Assembly (NCBI GenBank): GCA_910578075.1
Contig: CAJTPK010000018.1
Span: 1-64,000 of the forward strand
Source of the DNA: an uncultured Muribaculaceae bacterium
GTDB lineage: Bacteria; Bacteroidota; Bacteroidia; Bacteroidales; Muribaculaceae
Reading direction: 5' to 3'
DNA: 64,000 bases
Part shown: one piece after another, positions 62,196 to 64,000 of the stretch
Layout: every line of letters begins with the position of its first letter
Position numbering within the stretch: the stretch's first letter is position 1
Made by a program: the position numbers and the translations under genes
The notes under the pieces: generated by a model
The model's database searches: none
What the model saw: the letters and a program-made list of their open reading frames with translations, nothing else
What the model was told of the DNA's origin: nothing

Positions 62196-62761
62196 ATTTC
62201 TTCAAGACTCCTTTTGGGAACATGATGAATCTTTTCATCATCACGCCAATATTTTATATCGCCATCTTTCATTGCCTCGATAACCACATCCTCAACAGGA
62301 ACTCCGAGGGCAACCACATGCAATGGCGCAAGCGTGTCGTTGAGTCCAAGGCATTCCGCAATAGCATTCTTATTAAAGGATTTTATTATGCACGCACCCA
62401 TACCAAGACTGACTGCTCCAAGAGTGATGGCCTCAAGTTGAAGACCGTCGTCACACATTGGATTCCCTGTAAGTTCCTCGTCAAGACATTGCACGATATA
62501 GGCTGTTGGTCTCTCTCCCGGTTCGGGTCCAGGCCATTCAGTAAGATAGCCGGCCCAGGCAAGATGCGGAAAAATCTTTCCGCACTCTTCCGGTGTATTG
62601 ACAATCCTATACTTAAGCGGTTGCAGATTGCGGCCCGAAGCGCAAAAGCGGCATAACTCCACAATCTTTTCCAGTTCTGCCGTAGAGATGTCACGGGATT
62701 CGTCAAACCGACGGTATGAGCGGTTATGCTCCATCAATTCTCTCAGTTCTTTATATTCCAT
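62183..62761 (-). CDS. nitroreductase family protein
   Basis: About 192 residues. An FMN-dependent NAD(P)H oxidoreductase fold: the N-terminal NRSYRRFDESRDIS carries the FMN-phosphate arginines, and CRFCASGRNLQPLKYRIV and the late LGMGACIIKSF block are typical. Two Cys residues near 35 resemble Fe-S-linked or thiol variants, but this is weak. Substrate unknown. The ATG at 62761 is chosen; an in-frame TTG two codons upstream lies in the -7 box. Confidence 0.88.
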   Translation of the reverse strand: MEYKELRELMEHNRSYRRFDESRDISTAELEKIVELCRFCASGRNLQPLKYRIVNTPEECGKIFPHLAWAGYLTEWPGPEPGERPTAYIVQCLDEELTGNPMCDDGLQLEAITLGAVSLGMGACIIKSFNKNAIAECLGLNDTLAPLHVVALGVPVEDVVIEAMKDGDIKYWRDDEKIHHVPKRSLEEILVK

Positions 62762-62764
62762 TCC

Positions 62765-62772
62765 CAAATTTA
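62765..62772 (-). promoter_or_regulatory. -7 box of the nitroreductase gene
   Basis: TAAATTTG on the minus strand ends 3 nt before the ATG at 62761, suggesting a leaderless mRNA. Confidence 0.5.
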
Positions 62773-62824
62773 CTATTTTTCCACGGCTCCAGCCCTATAA
62801 TCTCATATTTTTTTTATAATTTTA

Positions 62825-62852
62825 GGCAGCGAATCATAAATTTTTCGCTGCC
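62825..62852 (+). promoter_or_regulatory. hairpin in the leader of the DAHP synthase gene
   Basis: GGCAGCGAA (62825-62833) and TTCGCTGCC (62844-62852) form an exact 9-bp stem with a 10-nt loop. It follows a weak -7 box (TAATTTTA). No long T-run follows. It may stabilise the mRNA or act in regulation by aromatic amino acids; no leader peptide was seen. Confidence 0.5.
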
Positions 62853-62880
62853 TTGTTGAAAAAATTCCCCTATCTTATTT

Positions 62881-63960
62881 ATGGAAATATCGAATCTGAA
62901 ACCTCTCTTCCCTGACATATCCCAGGATAATGCCCCTGTCATAATTGCCGGGCCCTGCAGTGCGGAAAGTAAAGAACAGGTAATTCAGACGGCAGATGAG
63001 CTCAAACAACTCGGTGTGAAAATATTCCGCGCCGGGGTATGGAAACCGCGCACAAAACCAGGAGGATTCGAAGGGATGGGAAGCATTGCTTTGCAATGGC
63101 TCTCGGAGGTGAAGCGTTCCACTGGAATGCTTGTCGCCACAGAAATCGCATCCCCTCAGCATCTCAATGAGGCAATGGAGGCAAATATCGATGCCATATG
63201 GATAGGCGCCCGCACATCGGCAAATCCATTTGCGGTGCAGGAAATTGCGGATGCATTCGCATCAATGACCGAAGAGGAACGCGACAGCATAGCCGTGATG
63301 GTCAAGAACCCTGTAAATGCGGACCTTGAACTATGGATCGGAGCAATGGAACGTCTTTACGCCGCTGGAGTAAGGAGACTCGGAGCTATCCACCGCGGCT
63401 TCTCCTCCTACGGCAATCATATTTACAGGAACCAGCCGGAATGGCGTATCCCGATCGAATTCAAACGTCGTCTTCCCGAAATTCCCCTTATCTGCGACCC
63501 ATCCCACATAGGAGGACGCCGCGATTTCATCGCGCCACTCTCAATCCAGGCTTTGAGGATGAATTTCGATGGTCTGATAATAGAGAGCCATTGCAATCCG
63601 GACTGTGCGTTGAGCGATAGCGCCCAGCAGATCACACCGCAGGAGTTAGGAGAAATCCTAAAAACAATTAACCGCCGTGGAGATGCCCTCTCTGGTGAGA
63701 TATTATCCGACCTTCGCCGACAGATTGACGAAATCGACGACCGACTAATCGATATTCTCTCCCAACGCATGGCAGTAGCCAGGGAGATAGGACGTCTGAA
63801 ACGGGAGAATGATATGCCTGTGGTGCAACCCGAGAGATATAATTCCCTGATCAAAAAAAGAGTGGAGACTGCCGAAAACATGAATCTGAACCCTGATTTC
63901 ATGAGACGCATACTCGCTGAGATTCATGAGGAATCTGTAAGACAGCAATTCGATATATAA
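62881..63960 (+). CDS. aroA(f): bifunctional DAHP synthase-chorismate mutase
   Basis: 359 residues. Residues 1-265 are a type I (short, KDO8PS-like) 3-deoxy-7-phosphoheptulonate synthase with VIIAGPCSAESKEQ, GVWKPRTKPGGFEGMG, IGARTSANPFAVQEIAD, and CDPSHIGGRRDFI. Residues 270-359 are an AroQ-class chorismate mutase (LRRQIDEIDDRLIDILSQRM). The fusion commits erythrose-4-P and PEP to the shikimate pathway and chorismate to Phe/Tyr, and allows feedback by prephenate in relatives. Its stop is 40 nt from the window's end. Confidence 0.95.
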   Translation: MEISNLKPLFPDISQDNAPVIIAGPCSAESKEQVIQTADELKQLGVKIFRAGVWKPRTKPGGFEGMGSIALQWLSEVKRSTGMLVATEIASPQHLNEAMEANIDAIWIGARTSANPFAVQEIADAFASMTEEERDSIAVMVKNPVNADLELWIGAMERLYAAGVRRLGAIHRGFSSYGNHIYRNQPEWRIPIEFKRRLPEIPLICDPSHIGGRRDFIAPLSIQALRMNFDGLIIESHCNPDCALSDSAQQITPQELGEILKTINRRGDALSGEILSDLRRQIDEIDDRLIDILSQRMAVAREIGRLKRENDMPVVQPERYNSLIKKRVETAENMNLNPDFMRRILAEIHEESVRQQFDI

Positions 63961-64000
63961 AGAATTGTTAAAATTTCCTCTTGAGTTGTCACAGCATCTT

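Overview
The window is chromosomal DNA of a Bacteroidales bacterium, most likely a Muribaculaceae (S24-7) gut species. The lineage call rests on protein families and fusions typical of Bacteroidota (MurF-Alr, DAHP synthase-chorismate mutase, NnrE-NnrD, DUF2851, DUF3098, DUF3256, DUF4831, a PorE-like OmpA lipoprotein), on promoters of the TTTG-N20-TAnnTTTG type, and on the near absence of Shine-Dalgarno sequences. The genus cannot be fixed by eye. No rRNA, tRNA, CRISPR array or intact insertion sequence was found.

Layout. 1-4.5 kb: an 86-bp palindrome, a short RNA gene, an Hpt-Adk fusion, a PorE-like lipoprotein and a DUF2461 gene. 4.5-12.8 kb (minus): KDPG aldolase, GH51 arabinofuranosidase, WaaA, GltX, a DUF3256 protein and a DEAD-box helicase. 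12.9-16.9 kb: a C69 dipeptidase, then a REP-associated tyrosine transposase (RAYT) flanked on both sides by large inverted repeats of its probable REP family, then a small lipoprotein. 17-21.4 kb (minus): an acyl-CoA synthetase broken by a frameshift, an iron alcohol dehydrogenase, HIT, GreA, a 191-bp palindromic MITE and a candidate small RNA. 21.5-33 kb: SufE, a peptide transporter, a metallo-hydrolase and two RNA methyltransferases, a copper ATPase with a small metal-binding partner, TcdA, LolD, DUF3467 and CysS. 33.1-38.4 kb: an AT-rich island with a long structured leader, an outer-membrane barrel protein and a C39-peptidase ABC exporter. 38.4-45.3 kb: Fic, then (minus) an acyltransferase, IspG, a PAP2-like protein, an RluA-type synthase and DUF2851. 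45.3-50.7 kb: RecO between two paralogous short RNA genes, then the conserved minus-strand block FtsX-DUF3098-UppP-TruB-QueA. 50.8-64 kb: MtaB, a glycosyltransferase, SurE, a leader/ncRNA locus, MurF-Alr, (minus) NnrE-NnrD, DUF4831, XseA, XseB, FBP aldolase, a nitroreductase, and DAHP synthase-chorismate mutase.

Most genes are housekeeping: tRNA charging and modification, envelope building (WaaA, UppP, MurF-Alr, FtsX, LolD), DNA repair, purine salvage, isoprenoid and shikimate synthesis. The unusual content is mostly between genes or in the two accessory loci: (1) the RAYT locus with its four-armed REP array; (2) three near-identical promoter-RNA-terminator units and two further RNA candidates; (3) three other families of palindromic repeats, one of which supplies the stop codon of lolD; (4) the C39 exporter island, which lacks an obvious substrate and a membrane-fusion gene; (5) a perfect 15-bp stem that places the start codon of the PorE-like gene in its loop; and (6) four genes whose promoter -7 box ends only 3-5 nt before the ATG, implying leaderless mRNAs.
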